From NCBI GenBank assembly GCA_021404565.1, contig JAAWWF010000003.1:124001-188000 (forward strand): a DNA stretch of 64,000 nt, given 5' to 3'. Under the pieces are notes generated by a model. The model was not told the origin of the DNA. It ran no database searches and saw only the letters and a program-made list of their open reading frames with translations. Below are positions 1 to 9,001 of the stretch, one piece after another. Made by a program: the position numbers and the translations under genes. Each line of letters opens with the position of its first letter. Position 1 is the first letter of the stretch. The stretch comes from Roseivirga sp. (lineage in GTDB: Bacteria > Bacteroidota > Bacteroidia > Cytophagales > Cyclobacteriaceae).

Positions 1-484
1 ACATCAGTATTTCGAATTCTTTGGTGGTGAGTTCTAATACTTCACCCTCCAGCCGCGCGGTTTGCGATTTGGGTGTGACTTCGAGCTCTCCTATGCGAAT
101 AATATCTTTCTGGTAGCTGGCTGCTCCTCTTCTCAAGATGGTTTCTATTCTGGCCACCAGTTCTCTGGGTTCAAAAGGTTTGGGTAGGTAGTCATCTGCA
201 CCAATTTCGAGCCCCACGATGCGATCGCTGACATCGCCCCGGGCGGTAAGCATGATGATGGGCACATTGAACTCCCTGCGCACTTCTTTGCAAAGGTCCA
301 GACCATTTTTACCTGGCATCATGATGTCCAGTACGATGAGTTCAGGGTTACCTTTTCGAATCACGTTCATCAGGTCAGCCCCATCAGGAAGGGTATCAAC
401 CGCGTAGTCGTACCGAGATAAGTATTCAGCAAGCAGGTCTCTAAGCCTGTCATCATCATCTACTACCAGAATTTTTCTTTGCAT
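1..484 (-). CDS. OmpR-family response regulator (C-terminus cut by window edge)
   Basis: The first 161 codons of a two-component response regulator are present; the rest of the DNA-binding domain lies beyond base 1. The receiver domain shows the acidic pocket after ILVV (D9-D12), the phospho-acceptor D53 in VLDIMMPG, the GADDYLPKPF segment with the conserved lysine, and then the start of a winged-helix domain (LELTTKEFEIL), typical of OmpR/PhoB. The ATG at 482-484 is only 3 bases after the stop of the upstream permease gene on the same strand. The regulator is therefore probably the distal part of the export operon and may govern it; a partner histidine kinase would be expected just outside the window. 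Confidence 0.93.
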   Translation of the reverse strand, partial: MQRKILVVDDDDRLRDLLAEYLSRYDYAVDTLPDGADLMNVIRKGNPELIVLDIMMPGKNGLDLCKEVRREFNVPIIMLTARGDVSDRIVGLEIGADDYLPKPFEPRELVARIETILRRGAASYQKDIIRIGELEVTPKSQTARLEGEVLELTTKEFEILM

Positions 485-487
485 GAC

Positions 488-1714
488 CTAATTTCTTTGA
501 TTTAAACAGACGACAGGGTCTTGCTTTGAAGCCTGGTATGCCGGGTAGCTGCCAAAAATCAACCCCAGTATCAGCGAGAATAAAAAGGAATACCCAATTA
601 TGTCGGGGGGAATGATAGGGGACCAGTCTGTAAATCTTTCAACAAGATAAGTAGAAAGATAGCCCATGCCAATACCGATGATTGTGCCTGTAAGCGAGAG
701 TATGGTAGATTCAGCCAGGAACTGAAATACGATATCTCCACGGCCGGCACCGAGTGCCATGCGAAGGCCAATCTCAGGAAGGCGTTCTTTTACAGAAAGC
801 AGCATCACGGCCAGTATGCCGGTGCCTCCCACCACAAGAGACAACGCGGCAACCGACAGTGTCAAAGAGTTGAAAGTTTCCGAGGCCTCCTGTTCTGCCT
901 CTATCGCTTTGATCTGGTTGAAAACCTTAAAATCGTTTTTCTTCCCGTACCGGTCGAGTCGATGAGAGGCCCTCATGACCTCCTTGATGTCAGTGTCCGC
1001 CTGATCGATAAGACTTTGACTTGATATTTGTACCAGGATGTCCTGCAGGTAATTGACATTGAACACTCTTCTCAGAGCCGTTTGCAGGGGGATCACAATC
1101 CTGTCATCTTCATTGGCCCCATTGCCGGTAATGCCTCTTTTTTTCAATACCCCCACAATCTCAAAAGGTATTCGGCCAATTTGCAGGCGTTCGCCAACCG
1201 GATCTATTCCCTGAAAGAGCTGCTCTTTAATCTGGTCACCGATCACAGCGACCCGGGCTCTCACTTTATTTTCATCAGCGGTAAAGAAGCGCCCTGAGGC
1301 GAGTACAAAATTTTTCAACTCGAAGTATTCGGGCGTACTTCCATCCACGGTTACGCTGGTGATCCGATTATCATACTTTACCTGCGCACCTCGTGCCTGA
1401 TGGGGAGCGATTTGCCTGATTCCAGCAACTTCCTGACCCAGTTTTTGTGCATCTTTCAGACTGAGAGTAGTCACATCCCGGGTCAGTTCCTTTTGACCTA
1501 TATTTGCCTCCTGCTTTCCGGCACTGACAAGTAATACATTAGTGCCGTAGTTTTCGAGTTTTTTGGAAATCTCTTCTTTCGCTCCCTGCCCTACGGAGAT
1601 AAAGGACATGACAGCGGCAATGCCAATGGAAACCCCAAGTGCTGCGAGCAATGTTCTCAGCTTTTGGTCTGTCATCGTCTTCAATGAAAGCTTGAGGTTT
1701 CTTGGGTAGTTCAT
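488..1714 (-). CDS. MacB/FtsX-type ABC transporter permease
   Basis: 408-residue permease of the MacB class. An N-terminal membrane helix (about residues 20-42) is followed by a MacB periplasmic core domain, then three C-terminal helices of the FtsX domain (about 280-395) with the family segment LPEIGLRMALGAGRGDI. Such proteins use a cytoplasmic ATPase to drive a periplasmic motion rather than classical substrate translocation; substrates include peptides, antibiotics and lipoproteins. It lies 21 bases downstream of a second, related permease and shares one ATPase with it, so the two probably form a heterodimer, unlike MacB where ATPase and permease are fused in a homodimer. The substrate cannot be read from sequence. 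Confidence 0.9.
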   Translation of the reverse strand: MNYPRNLKLSLKTMTDQKLRTLLAALGVSIGIAAVMSFISVGQGAKEEISKKLENYGTNVLLVSAGKQEANIGQKELTRDVTTLSLKDAQKLGQEVAGIRQIAPHQARGAQVKYDNRITSVTVDGSTPEYFELKNFVLASGRFFTADENKVRARVAVIGDQIKEQLFQGIDPVGERLQIGRIPFEIVGVLKKRGITGNGANEDDRIVIPLQTALRRVFNVNYLQDILVQISSQSLIDQADTDIKEVMRASHRLDRYGKKNDFKVFNQIKAIEAEQEASETFNSLTLSVAALSLVVGGTGILAVMLLSVKERLPEIGLRMALGAGRGDIVFQFLAESTILSLTGTIIGIGMGYLSTYLVERFTDWSPIIPPDIIGYSFLFSLILGLIFGSYPAYQASKQDPVVCLNQRN

Positions 1715-1735
1715 AAGATAACTGTGAGTTTCCTT

Positions 1736-2953
1736 TTAGGCTTGCAAAGTGACAATAGGGTCGAGCTTGGCTGCCTTGTTAGCAGGTAAGATGCCCGCCA
1801 GAACTCCGATAACCAAAGGCAGAATAAAAGACAGCAAGATAGTTTCGGGTGCGGCCACCATGGCCTGGCCATGCATGGTAAACACCTGGAGCATAAAGAA
1901 ACCAATCCCCAGGCCGGTAACGGCTCCAACCAATGATACACTGCTCGTTTCGATCAAAAACTGAACAAACACATCTTTGTTTCTGGCGCCAAGGGCCTTT
2001 CTGAGGCCTATCTCCATACTTCGCTCTTTGATGTTCATCAGCATTAGCACGCTTATTACAATTCCACCGACTCCCATGGCGATCAGGGCTACGAGGGGTA
2101 GAAGTACCGAGAAGGTCTCGTTCATAGTGCCGATCATTTCTTCTACAGCCACCGGGGTGATCAGGCGGAAATCGTTCAACTCATCATCTCCAAGCTTGTG
2201 ATACCCCCGTAGAAACTCAGTCATTTCGTCAACGGTTTGCTCGGTATCCGCATTGGTCTCTACCAGAAACTTGAGTGCTCCTACATAATCAATATTGGTA
2301 AGGCGGCTGGTCATGGTAGAGATTGGAATCATTACTTCATTATCCCGATCAAGACCGTGAACGGCATCAAGCCCGGCTACTTCAAGAATTCCTTTCACCT
2401 CATAAGGTGTATTGTTGAGTCTGATTTGCTTGCCAATCGGGTCTTGATCGCCAAACAGACTTTCTGCTACTTTTGTACCCAGAAGCACCACCCTGGCACT
2501 TGATGATACATCCTTGCTCGTCAAATGCTCGCCTCTGATTACATCCCTGTTCCAGACCACAGAAGCGTTCTCGGTACCTCCATAAGCAGATATTTCTATG
2601 GTTTTACCCTGGTAGGTAGTTTCTATGGCACCAATGACTTGTAGTGGATCATAGAGCATCAGACTGCTCACATTTTCGAGCAGGGCCTCGGCCGTGGCCA
2701 GCGTAAGCTTGGTATCGGTGGAGCTTTGCTGCCCGCTCATCATGGCACCGCCTCCTGATACCAGGAATACACTCGACTTGCTAAACATATGGTCGATTGA
2801 GCTCATCATTTTCTGGCGACTTCCTTCTCCAAATGACATGGAAAGAAAAAGCGCTACCGTACCCACAATGATCCCCAGGGCCATAAAGAAGGTTCTGAGC
2901 TTGCTCTGACTTAAGATGCTGAAACCACTTTTTACAATTCTATTGACTTTCAT
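1736..2953 (-). CDS. MacB/FtsX-type ABC transporter permease, paralog
   Basis: 405 residues with the same plan as the downstream permease: N-terminal helix (about 18-42), MacB-like periplasmic core, and three C-terminal helices with the conserved SMEIGLRKALGARNKDVF stretch. It overlaps the ATPase gene by 4 bases, which suggests translational coupling. The two permeases are clearly paralogous but diverged, which fits a heterodimeric complex with one nucleotide-binding protein and one adaptor. Function in export of a toxic compound, peptide or lipoprotein is inferred from family only. Confidence 0.9.
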   Translation of the reverse strand: MKVNRIVKSGFSILSQSKLRTFFMALGIIVGTVALFLSMSFGEGSRQKMMSSIDHMFSKSSVFLVSGGGAMMSGQQSSTDTKLTLATAEALLENVSSLMLYDPLQVIGAIETTYQGKTIEISAYGGTENASVVWNRDVIRGEHLTSKDVSSSARVVLLGTKVAESLFGDQDPIGKQIRLNNTPYEVKGILEVAGLDAVHGLDRDNEVMIPISTMTSRLTNIDYVGALKFLVETNADTEQTVDEMTEFLRGYHKLGDDELNDFRLITPVAVEEMIGTMNETFSVLLPLVALIAMGVGGIVISVLMLMNIKERSMEIGLRKALGARNKDVFVQFLIETSSVSLVGAVTGLGIGFFMLQVFTMHGQAMVAAPETILLSFILPLVIGVLAGILPANKAAKLDPIVTLQA

Positions 2954-3636
2954 GCTTCTACTGTTAAAGAGGGTTGATCTGATACTACTTTACCATCGCT
3001 TATTCGAATGATACGTTTTGCTTTTTGAGCAATTTCTGCCTCATGGGTAATCATAATGATGGTTTTGCCTTGTCGGTTAAGATCATTGAAAATCTGCAGG
3101 ATCTCATCAGAGGACTTACTGTCGAGGTTTCCGGTGGGCTCATCCGCCAAAATCAGACTGGGTTGATTTACCAGGGCGCGGGCAATGGCCACCCTTTGTT
3201 GCTGTCCACCTGAAAGCTCATTGGGTTTATGGTCCATTCTGTCTTCCAGACCTACAGAGACCAGCGCAGCTTCGGCAAGTTTTTGAATGTCCTTTTTATC
3301 AGAATAGATCAGAGGGAGTTCCACATTTTCCAGGGCGGTTACATTGTTGAGTAAATGGAAGGACTGAAAGACGAAACCAATTTCCTGATTCCTGACCTTG
3401 GCCAGGGCGCTGGTATGTTTACCGCTGAGCTGCTTGCCACCAAACAGGTATTGACCTGAGGTAGGCCTGTCCAGAAAGCCAAGGGTATTCAGCAGGGTGG
3501 ACTTTCCTGAGCCTGATGGTCCGATAATGGCAATAAACTCGCCTTTGGATATACTGAGAGAAACATCATCCAGCCCCTTGACTTCAATGCCCCCGTCTTT
3601 CTGAAAGATCCTGGAAATATTATTCAATTCTATCAT
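2950..3636 (-). CDS. ABC transporter ATP-binding protein (MacB/LolD type)
   Basis: 228-residue nucleotide-binding subunit. Walker A is GPSGSGKS at 39-46, the Q-loop follows GFVFQSF (about 87-93), the signature is LSGGQQQR at 141-148, Walker B is LILADE at 161-166 followed by the PTGNLDS D-loop, and the switch histidine is in MITHEAE. Length and motifs match the LolD/MacB-ATPase class that powers type VII ABC systems. It starts 17 bases after the adaptor gene and overlaps the first permease by 4 bases, so it is the shared motor of this operon. Confidence 0.95.
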   Translation of the reverse strand: MIELNNISRIFQKDGGIEVKGLDDVSLSISKGEFIAIIGPSGSGKSTLLNTLGFLDRPTSGQYLFGGKQLSGKHTSALAKVRNQEIGFVFQSFHLLNNVTALENVELPLIYSDKKDIQKLAEAALVSVGLEDRMDHKPNELSGGQQQRVAIARALVNQPSLILADEPTGNLDSKSSDEILQIFNDLNRQGKTIIMITHEAEIAQKAKRIIRISDGKVVSDQPSLTVEA

Positions 3637-3653
3637 CTGCTTTTGGTTATGGT

Positions 3654-4718
3654 TTACTCAATCTTTATGTCTTCCAGAATTACCCGTTCTCCTACTTTGA
3701 CTCCTGAGATTACTTCTGTGAACTTGCCATCTCTTGCTCCGATTTGAACAGTTCTCTTTTCGATGGTCTCACCGCTTTTTACATAGACCCTGCGGGCATT
3801 ACCTTCGCGTTTAATGGCCCTGTTAGGTACCGCTACTACTTCTGGTTTGATGTCCTGGATAATATTCAGCGTAGCGGTCATTTCCGGCCTCAGGGTGCCG
3901 GTTTCTGATTTTTCTATTTCAATGACAGTGATATAGTTGACGACATTGTCTTTCAGCTCGGCCTGTGGATACACCTCTCGTACCACCCCGCTGAAGTCAA
4001 TATCAGGGTAGGTGTCAACTGTAAAAGTGGCCTGCTGGGCTTTCCGGATACGGCCTATATCTGTCTCATCCACATAGGCCCAGACCTCCAGACGGTTCAG
4101 GTCAATAATGGTGACAAAGGTGGCGGAGGAAAAGCTGGAAATAACGGTCTCACCTTCTTGTGTGGAGACTGAAGCAACCACCCCCGAAATAGTAGCATAG
4201 ACCCATGTCAGGGACAGCTGAGTTTCCAGCAGGCGCACATTGGCTTGCTGCCGCTCTAATTCTGCCTGTGCTATGGCCAGATTTCTTTTGGCCAGATCAT
4301 ACTCATCAGCAGAGATGACTTTGTCTTTGAAAAGTTTGGTTTGTCTGTCGAAGTTGGATTCTATATAAGCCAGACCGGCTTCTGCATTTTTGAGAATGGC
4401 CAGGGCCTGATCCCTGTTGGCAATAAACTGAGCAGGATCAATTTCGGCCAACAGGTCTCCTTTTTCTACTCTATCTCCGATACTGACATGAAGCTTTTGT
4501 ACTACCCCGGATACCTGTGCCCCGATTCTTACTTCTGCTCCGGTTTGAGGTTTAACGATACCGGTGGCCAAGACATAGGTACCAATATCTTGCCTGGAGG
4601 CTGGTACAGCGGTATAGTCGACAGAAGCCTGTCGTTCGTTTTGAGGCTGATAGATTACAAAGAACCAGGCGGTAGCTCCGAGAGCAAGGATGAGAATAGA
4701 CCAGAGTAGAGTTTTCAA
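3654..4718 (-). CDS. Efflux periplasmic adaptor subunit (MacA/HlyD-like)
   Basis: 354-residue membrane-fusion protein. An N-terminal anchor helix (about 4-22) is followed by a lipoyl-like half (VSGVVQKLHVSIGDRVEKG), a coiled-coil hairpin (about 100-165), the second lipoyl half, and beta-barrel and membrane-proximal domains. This is the order of RND/MacA adaptors that link an inner-membrane pump to an outer-membrane channel; no TolC-like gene is in the window. It is first in the export operon, divergent from an XRE-type regulator, with a palindrome in the shared intergenic region. Confidence 0.92.
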   Translation of the reverse strand: MKTLLWSILILALGATAWFFVIYQPQNERQASVDYTAVPASRQDIGTYVLATGIVKPQTGAEVRIGAQVSGVVQKLHVSIGDRVEKGDLLAEIDPAQFIANRDQALAILKNAEAGLAYIESNFDRQTKLFKDKVISADEYDLAKRNLAIAQAELERQQANVRLLETQLSLTWVYATISGVVASVSTQEGETVISSFSSATFVTIIDLNRLEVWAYVDETDIGRIRKAQQATFTVDTYPDIDFSGVVREVYPQAELKDNVVNYITVIEIEKSETGTLRPEMTATLNIIQDIKPEVVAVPNRAIKREGNARRVYVKSGETIEKRTVQIGARDGKFTEVISGVKVGERVILEDIKIE

Positions 4719-4802
4719 TGCTTTTGCTTTTCAAACCCCGCGACCAAACGGGTTTGTAAGGGCAATGATAGTCTCAGACTATATGGTGGTCGTTTCAAAG
4801 TT

Positions 4803-4817
4803 GTTACAAATTGTAAC
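4803..4817. promoter_or_regulatory. Candidate operator palindrome in divergent promoter region
   Basis: A perfect inverted repeat with 7-base arms and one central base (GTTACAA-A-TTGTAAC) lies between the divergent adaptor and XRE-regulator genes. Its symmetry and place make it a likely site for a dimeric helix-turn-helix protein, the adjacent regulator being the obvious candidate. No binding data; inference from position and symmetry. Confidence 0.45.
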
Positions 4818-4910
4818 AGGCCATCGCAGCTTTCCCTTATGTAACCTATGGCTGCGTGTCATTGTCCTAGAGGTTTGAGATACTCATTAGCTAAAACCCA
4901 AGAAACCGAT

Positions 4911-5504
4911 ATGACATTAGGACAGAAAGTACGTGACCTCAGAAGGCACAAAGGCTTATCGCAGGAACTATTGGCAGACCTTTCCAAAACTTCCTTAAAG
5001 ACTATACAGCGCATAGAACATAATCTTACCAACCCGAGATCTTATACCCTCAAGAGTATTAGTCATGCTCTTGAAGTAGCACCTGAATCTTTGAGAGATT
5101 TTGACACCCTGCCGGAAGAGGAGTCACAGGATGAGATCATTGATTTTGAAATGGTGCGGAAAATCAATTTTGCCTGTTTAACGGGCTTACTTGTACCTTT
5201 CTGCAACATAGTGTTCCCGATCTATTACTGGAACAGACTTAAACCGGACCGGCCTACCTCTGCAATGATTCGAAGGATGATAGGATTTCAGGTACTGCTT
5301 ACTCTCACCACCATTCTGGTAATTTTTCTGCGCCCCATCGTGCTGATGGTATTTATGGAGAATTCCAGTAACGGCCAGTTTCCTACCTCAGTCTTATTAA
5401 TACTCCTGGCAATAATGATCGATTTGGTCGTCTTATTACGAATCTCAGTCAAACTGCAGAGATCCGAAACGTCCGTATTGACCAGTTTGAGTGCGGTTTT
5501 TTAA
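4911..5504 (+). CDS. XRE-family regulator with C-terminal membrane helices
   Basis: The ATG at 4911 gives 197 residues; an upstream in-frame ATG at 4848 exists, but the helix-turn-helix alignment begins at the chosen start. Residues 1-60 form an XRE/Cro domain (GQKVRDLRRHKGLSQELLAD, then KTSLKTIQRIEHN). Residues from about 80 contain three hydrophobic segments, so the DNA-binding domain is probably tethered to the inner membrane. Divergent to the MacAB-like operon, it is a plausible sensor-regulator of that operon, responding to membrane state. The ligand is unknown. Confidence 0.85.
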   Translation: MTLGQKVRDLRRHKGLSQELLADLSKTSLKTIQRIEHNLTNPRSYTLKSISHALEVAPESLRDFDTLPEEESQDEIIDFEMVRKINFACLTGLLVPFCNIVFPIYYWNRLKPDRPTSAMIRRMIGFQVLLTLTTILVIFLRPIVLMVFMENSSNGQFPTSVLLILLAIMIDLVVLLRISVKLQRSETSVLTSLSAVF

Positions 5505-5585
5505 AATGTCCCAAAAGTGACTTTGAAGTGACTGTATCACGGGGCCATCGGAGGCCTAGTTTTGGAAAAACTCAAAGTCAGTCTA

Positions 5586-7193
5586 ATGAAAAAGAAATAT
5601 TACCTGTTATGGCTTCTGACCATAACGCTGAGCTGTCAGGTCACCCATAAACCCGAATCGGTTGAAGGGCTTATGGAGTATTATGAAGAAAATGGCTCCA
5701 AAGAATTAAATAGTCCATTGTCCGGGGCCTTTCTGGTTGCGGTGGAAGACGATGTTCTGTATAAAGGTGCTGTGAACCTTGCCAATCGCGAAACCGGTGA
5801 AATGATTGATACAGATACCCGGTTTTATATTGGTTCCGTCTCCAAACAGTTTGCTGCTAGCATGGTGCTTATGCTGGTAAAAGAGGGGAAAGTAGACCTT
5901 CATGAGCCTATTGGCAAGTATCTCCACGATTTCTCCAAAGGCGACAGGATCACAGCCCATCAATTGCTTTCGCATACTTCGGGCTTGCCTCATTACCCGG
6001 CAGTATTGAATCATGGCTATACCCGCGAGACTTTTTTCGGTACCCCCATTTCGGTAAGTGAGTATACAGAGCTTATCGGTAAACTGGACCTGAGGTTTGA
6101 GCCGGGCAGCAGCTATTCCTACAGCAGTTTCGGCTATGACCTACTTGGGGCCATGATCCAAGCAGTGACCGGAAACTCCTATGGTGATGAATTGAAAAAG
6201 AGGATCGTAGAGCCTTTGGGACTTAAGGGAACTGGCTATGCCCCGGTACACCTCAGTTCGGATTATGCAGAAGATTACCGCTATGATGGTGGAGATCTGT
6301 TTGTTGCTTCTTCCTATACACATTTACCAAAGAGGGAACTCTCCACCGCTTTCTCGGGTGGAGGAATCTATTCTACCTTGAATGACCTTGATATATGGTC
6401 GCGGGCATTGATTAACAATGAACTACTGGGTGAGGAATACACAAAGCTGATGTTCACACCTGTGTTGAATGGTGCTGCTTATGGGGTAAACAGAAATGTG
6501 GAAGATCTCTTTGAGAATGATCCGTCATCTCCCTTTTATTCGCACTTTGGAGGAATCATGGGATACAGTGCTGCCATTATCTGGTATGATGATGGTACCC
6601 GTATCATCACGCTTTGTAATACTACTCCTATAAGAAACCGGACGGAATTTATTACTGCTCTGCACCTGGCAGCCGCTGGAAACAAAACTACCCCAGCGCT
6701 GTCTGTTCCTGACCTGGACGACTATAAGGCTTTTGAGCGCAAGGGAGGAATCGAAGCCTTTGAGCAGTACTATCAGGAGATGTCTGACAAGGCCGGATAT
6801 GAAATACTGCCCTCACGCAACGACCTCAGGAATCTGATTACTCTTCTTATTAAAAACGGGAAGAGCCAGGAAGCCTTGAGCTACTTTATGGGGTATGTAG
6901 CAGAGCACGAGCCGGAAGAATCGGATATCAATGCTGTAGGATATGAATTTCTTCAGAATAAGCAGATAGAAGAGAGTATTGCGGTTTTCGGCAAGAATAT
7001 TGAACTGTACCCAAATAGTGCCAACTGTTACGATAGCCTGGGGGAGGCTTTGGAAAGTAAAGGTGATCTGGAAAAAGCCTCAGCAGCTTATGTTAACGCA
7101 CTCAAACTGGAAGAAGCAGCGAATGGGTCAAATGTGGATACCTTCAGAGATAACCTGGCAAGGGTCACCAAAGCTTTAAAAGACAAGGGATGA
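5586..7193 (+). CDS. Serine hydrolase lipoprotein (class C beta-lactamase fold) with TPR tail
   Basis: The ATG at 5586 gives a clear lipoprotein signal (TITLSC, lipidated C17); a TTG start 24 bases upstream would spoil it. The body is a beta-lactamase/PBP-like domain: catalytic SVSK at 84-87, a YSS version of the YxN motif at 179-181, and HFGG in place of KTG. The C-terminal quarter has TPR-like helices (PNSANCYDSLGEALESKGD). Members hydrolyse D-amino-acid peptides, esters or unknown substrates; resistance to beta-lactams should not be assumed. It is convergent, with a 9-base gap, to the next gene. Confidence 0.87.
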   Translation: MKKKYYLLWLLTITLSCQVTHKPESVEGLMEYYEENGSKELNSPLSGAFLVAVEDDVLYKGAVNLANRETGEMIDTDTRFYIGSVSKQFAASMVLMLVKEGKVDLHEPIGKYLHDFSKGDRITAHQLLSHTSGLPHYPAVLNHGYTRETFFGTPISVSEYTELIGKLDLRFEPGSSYSYSSFGYDLLGAMIQAVTGNSYGDELKKRIVEPLGLKGTGYAPVHLSSDYAEDYRYDGGDLFVASSYTHLPKRELSTAFSGGGIYSTLNDLDIWSRALINNELLGEEYTKLMFTPVLNGAAYGVNRNVEDLFENDPSSPFYSHFGGIMGYSAAIIWYDDGTRIITLCNTTPIRNRTEFITALHLAAAGNKTTPALSVPDLDDYKAFERKGGIEAFEQYYQEMSDKAGYEILPSRNDLRNLITLLIKNGKSQEALSYFMGYVAEHEPEESDINAVGYEFLQNKQIEESIAVFGKNIELYPNSANCYDSLGEALESKGDLEKASAAYVNALKLEEAANGSNVDTFRDNLARVTKALKDKG

Positions 7194-7202
7194 TATTCCG
7201 CG

Positions 7203-8081
7203 CTAGTTGTTGAGAATGTTGATAGACGCTGCTATGCCTTCTTTCAAAAACTGATGTACCTGGCTGGCTTGTCCTTCTGCCGTTTCTTGCTGAACAATGG
7301 CTGAGGCCTTCAATACAGCTCCACTAAAAGGAGAGCTGATCCATTCACCTGCCGGAAGTGGAGGGACATTTTCGTAGGAATTGTCTCCTGCTTTGGACCA
7401 GGTGGTAATGTAGAAATAAGGTTCATCGCTGGCTTCATCGGGTATGCCCATACCTATGCTGAACGACTTCAGGTGTTCTCCTTCCGGGCCAAAAGCTACA
7501 GGAATGTAAGCACCATTGTCGAAATGATGGGGCCAGGTGCGCACCTCTGAGGCTGTTTTGTGCTGACTGGCAAAGTGCCTTAGCAGTAAATCTCCATTGG
7601 CTCTGTATTTGGCCATTTCTGCGAAGAGTGGCTGGTTTGAAAGCTCGTAGCTGGCTCCTTCATCAGTAGCATGATCCGGAATTTCGTAGTGCAGCATCAG
7701 GTTCATCTTACTGCTGTCTTCTCCAAACTGATCCAGGTGCGATTCCAACCAGCGGCAGGCTTCCACATTGGTTTTTCCGTCCAGGCTACACTCGTCTACT
7801 TTGTGCATATCCGCATTGTAGATAATTAGTTCCAAATCTTTAGGACGCATGGCCAGCCGGTAGTTTCCTTTGGGGCCCTGCACCCAATTCCCGGCCAGTA
7901 CCTCTTCTGCCGGCAACCATTCCATATTGGTATGACTGTCATCAGGTTGGTTTTCTACAAAGTGTTTGCCGAGCATAGCTACAAACTGTACACCGTGATG
8001 AATTTGAGCAATGGTGGGTGCCAGAGATTTGGGATGATGCTCACCTAGTAGCTGCCAGTTTTGAGTTATGGAATCGGTCAT
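7203..8081 (-). CDS. Conserved hypothetical cytoplasmic protein
   Basis: 292 residues without signal peptide or membrane segment. I do not recognise it firmly. The stretch RTWPHHFDNGAYIPVAFG followed by acidic, aromatic-rich sequence (SDEPYFYITTW) recalls the WPHHFD motif of DUF5996-type proteins, but this is a weak resemblance. The rest is mixed alpha/beta with several histidines and tryptophans that could line a small-molecule site. It stands alone between a convergent beta-lactamase-fold gene and an unrelated gene, so the neighbourhood does not suggest a role. Confidence 0.75.
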   Translation of the reverse strand: MTDSITQNWQLLGEHHPKSLAPTIAQIHHGVQFVAMLGKHFVENQPDDSHTNMEWLPAEEVLAGNWVQGPKGNYRLAMRPKDLELIIYNADMHKVDECSLDGKTNVEACRWLESHLDQFGEDSSKMNLMLHYEIPDHATDEGASYELSNQPLFAEMAKYRANGDLLLRHFASQHKTASEVRTWPHHFDNGAYIPVAFGPEGEHLKSFSIGMGIPDEASDEPYFYITTWSKAGDNSYENVPPLPAGEWISSPFSGAVLKASAIVQQETAEGQASQVHQFLKEGIAASINILNN

Positions 8082-8209
8082 GTTGAATGCAATTTAGAGA
8101 GCAAAGAGCCAGATGCTCTGCTGAGATCAAGGTACAAAAAAGGCTCGTGCCTGAAACTGCTGGATTTTGAAAGTGTCTGCTGAAGTACAAAAAGTGGTTT
8201 CAACCGTCT

Positions 8210-8959
8210 TCAGGTTTTCTGAATGAGCTGCTTAAAGAATCCAGTGGAGAGTTTACGTTTTACCGGGTAAGGCCCGAGTTTGAGCAGGTTGTCGCTGACA
8301 TCGAAACTCTCCGTAGAGTATGCAAAAGTTACTCCATTATCGGTTTTACCAATGACCTGAATATTGTCTCCAGGATCTTGGTAGAAGAAAAAGCTTAATC
8401 GCTCAGAATCGAGGTATCCGTATGTATTATCGATGCCGTAATCCGTGACGAAGTATTGGATCAGATACACAAAGAATAACATTGATTCAATTCCATTTAA
8501 CTCTATAATCGTAAGGTCTTCTTTGGTCTTAGTTTTGAAAGAAACCTTGCTCAGTTCCTGAAAATGTGAGCAGGCTTCATCAATCTTATTTTCAATTTCT
8601 GATTTGATCAAAACGCTGTTGATAATGATAAACTTATCGGCAGCTGAGTCCTGAATCGGAATAGTCTTTGGCAGATCATCAGGTTTATCATTGAGGGTAG
8701 TCTTCGATGGTGCCTGTTTCTCTTTAGTGTAAGTAATACCTGCAATGATCCCTCTGACGATAATGACGGGTATGCTGTCTTTAATTGCTCTAATGGTGCC
8801 TTTGAGCAAGCTTCGAAGTATTTCTTTGATATGCCAAAAAATGTAGACTATAAGGAATAGCCCAAGAAGTGACAAAGAAATATTGAGGAAGAGTTCCACT
8901 GATGGGACTGATTTGATAATGAACAAACGACTTCTGAATATACGAAAAAAACCGGTCAT
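8210..8959 (-). CDS. Hypothetical single-pass membrane protein
   Basis: Up to 249 residues; no recognised family. A strong hydrophobic segment at about 22-44 is followed by a basic stretch and a soluble domain (about 90-249) with alternating helices and strands. The ATG at 8957-8959 lies inside the stem of a terminator hairpin for the upstream propeller gene; a TTG about 12 codons further in (before FIIKSVPSVELF) would avoid this and still keep the membrane helix. The start is therefore uncertain, and the protein probably begins later than the longest frame. Confidence 0.65.
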   Translation of the reverse strand: MTGFFRIFRSRLFIIKSVPSVELFLNISLSLLGLFLIVYIFWHIKEILRSLLKGTIRAIKDSIPVIIVRGIIAGITYTKEKQAPSKTTLNDKPDDLPKTIPIQDSAADKFIIINSVLIKSEIENKIDEACSHFQELSKVSFKTKTKEDLTIIELNGIESMLFFVYLIQYFVTDYGIDNTYGYLDSERLSFFFYQDPGDNIQVIGKTDNGVTFAYSTESFDVSDNLLKLGPYPVKRKLSTGFFKQLIQKT

Positions 8960-8973
8960 AGGATTATGACCGG
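8945..8973 (-). terminator. Rho-independent terminator after the 309-residue PD40 gene
   Basis: On the minus strand an 8-bp perfect stem (CCGGTCAT / ATGACCGG) with a 6-base loop is followed by seven T. It lies about 30 bases after the stop codon of the propeller gene. The 3' stem arm contains the ATG of the next frame. Confidence 0.8.
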
Positions 8974-9001
8974 CTTGCTCTCAAATATGAGGTAAGAGCT
9001 T

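Noticed and set aside
5586-7193. Beta-lactamase causing resistance
   Set aside because: The KTG motif is replaced by HFGG and the TPR tail points to the wider serine-hydrolase family.
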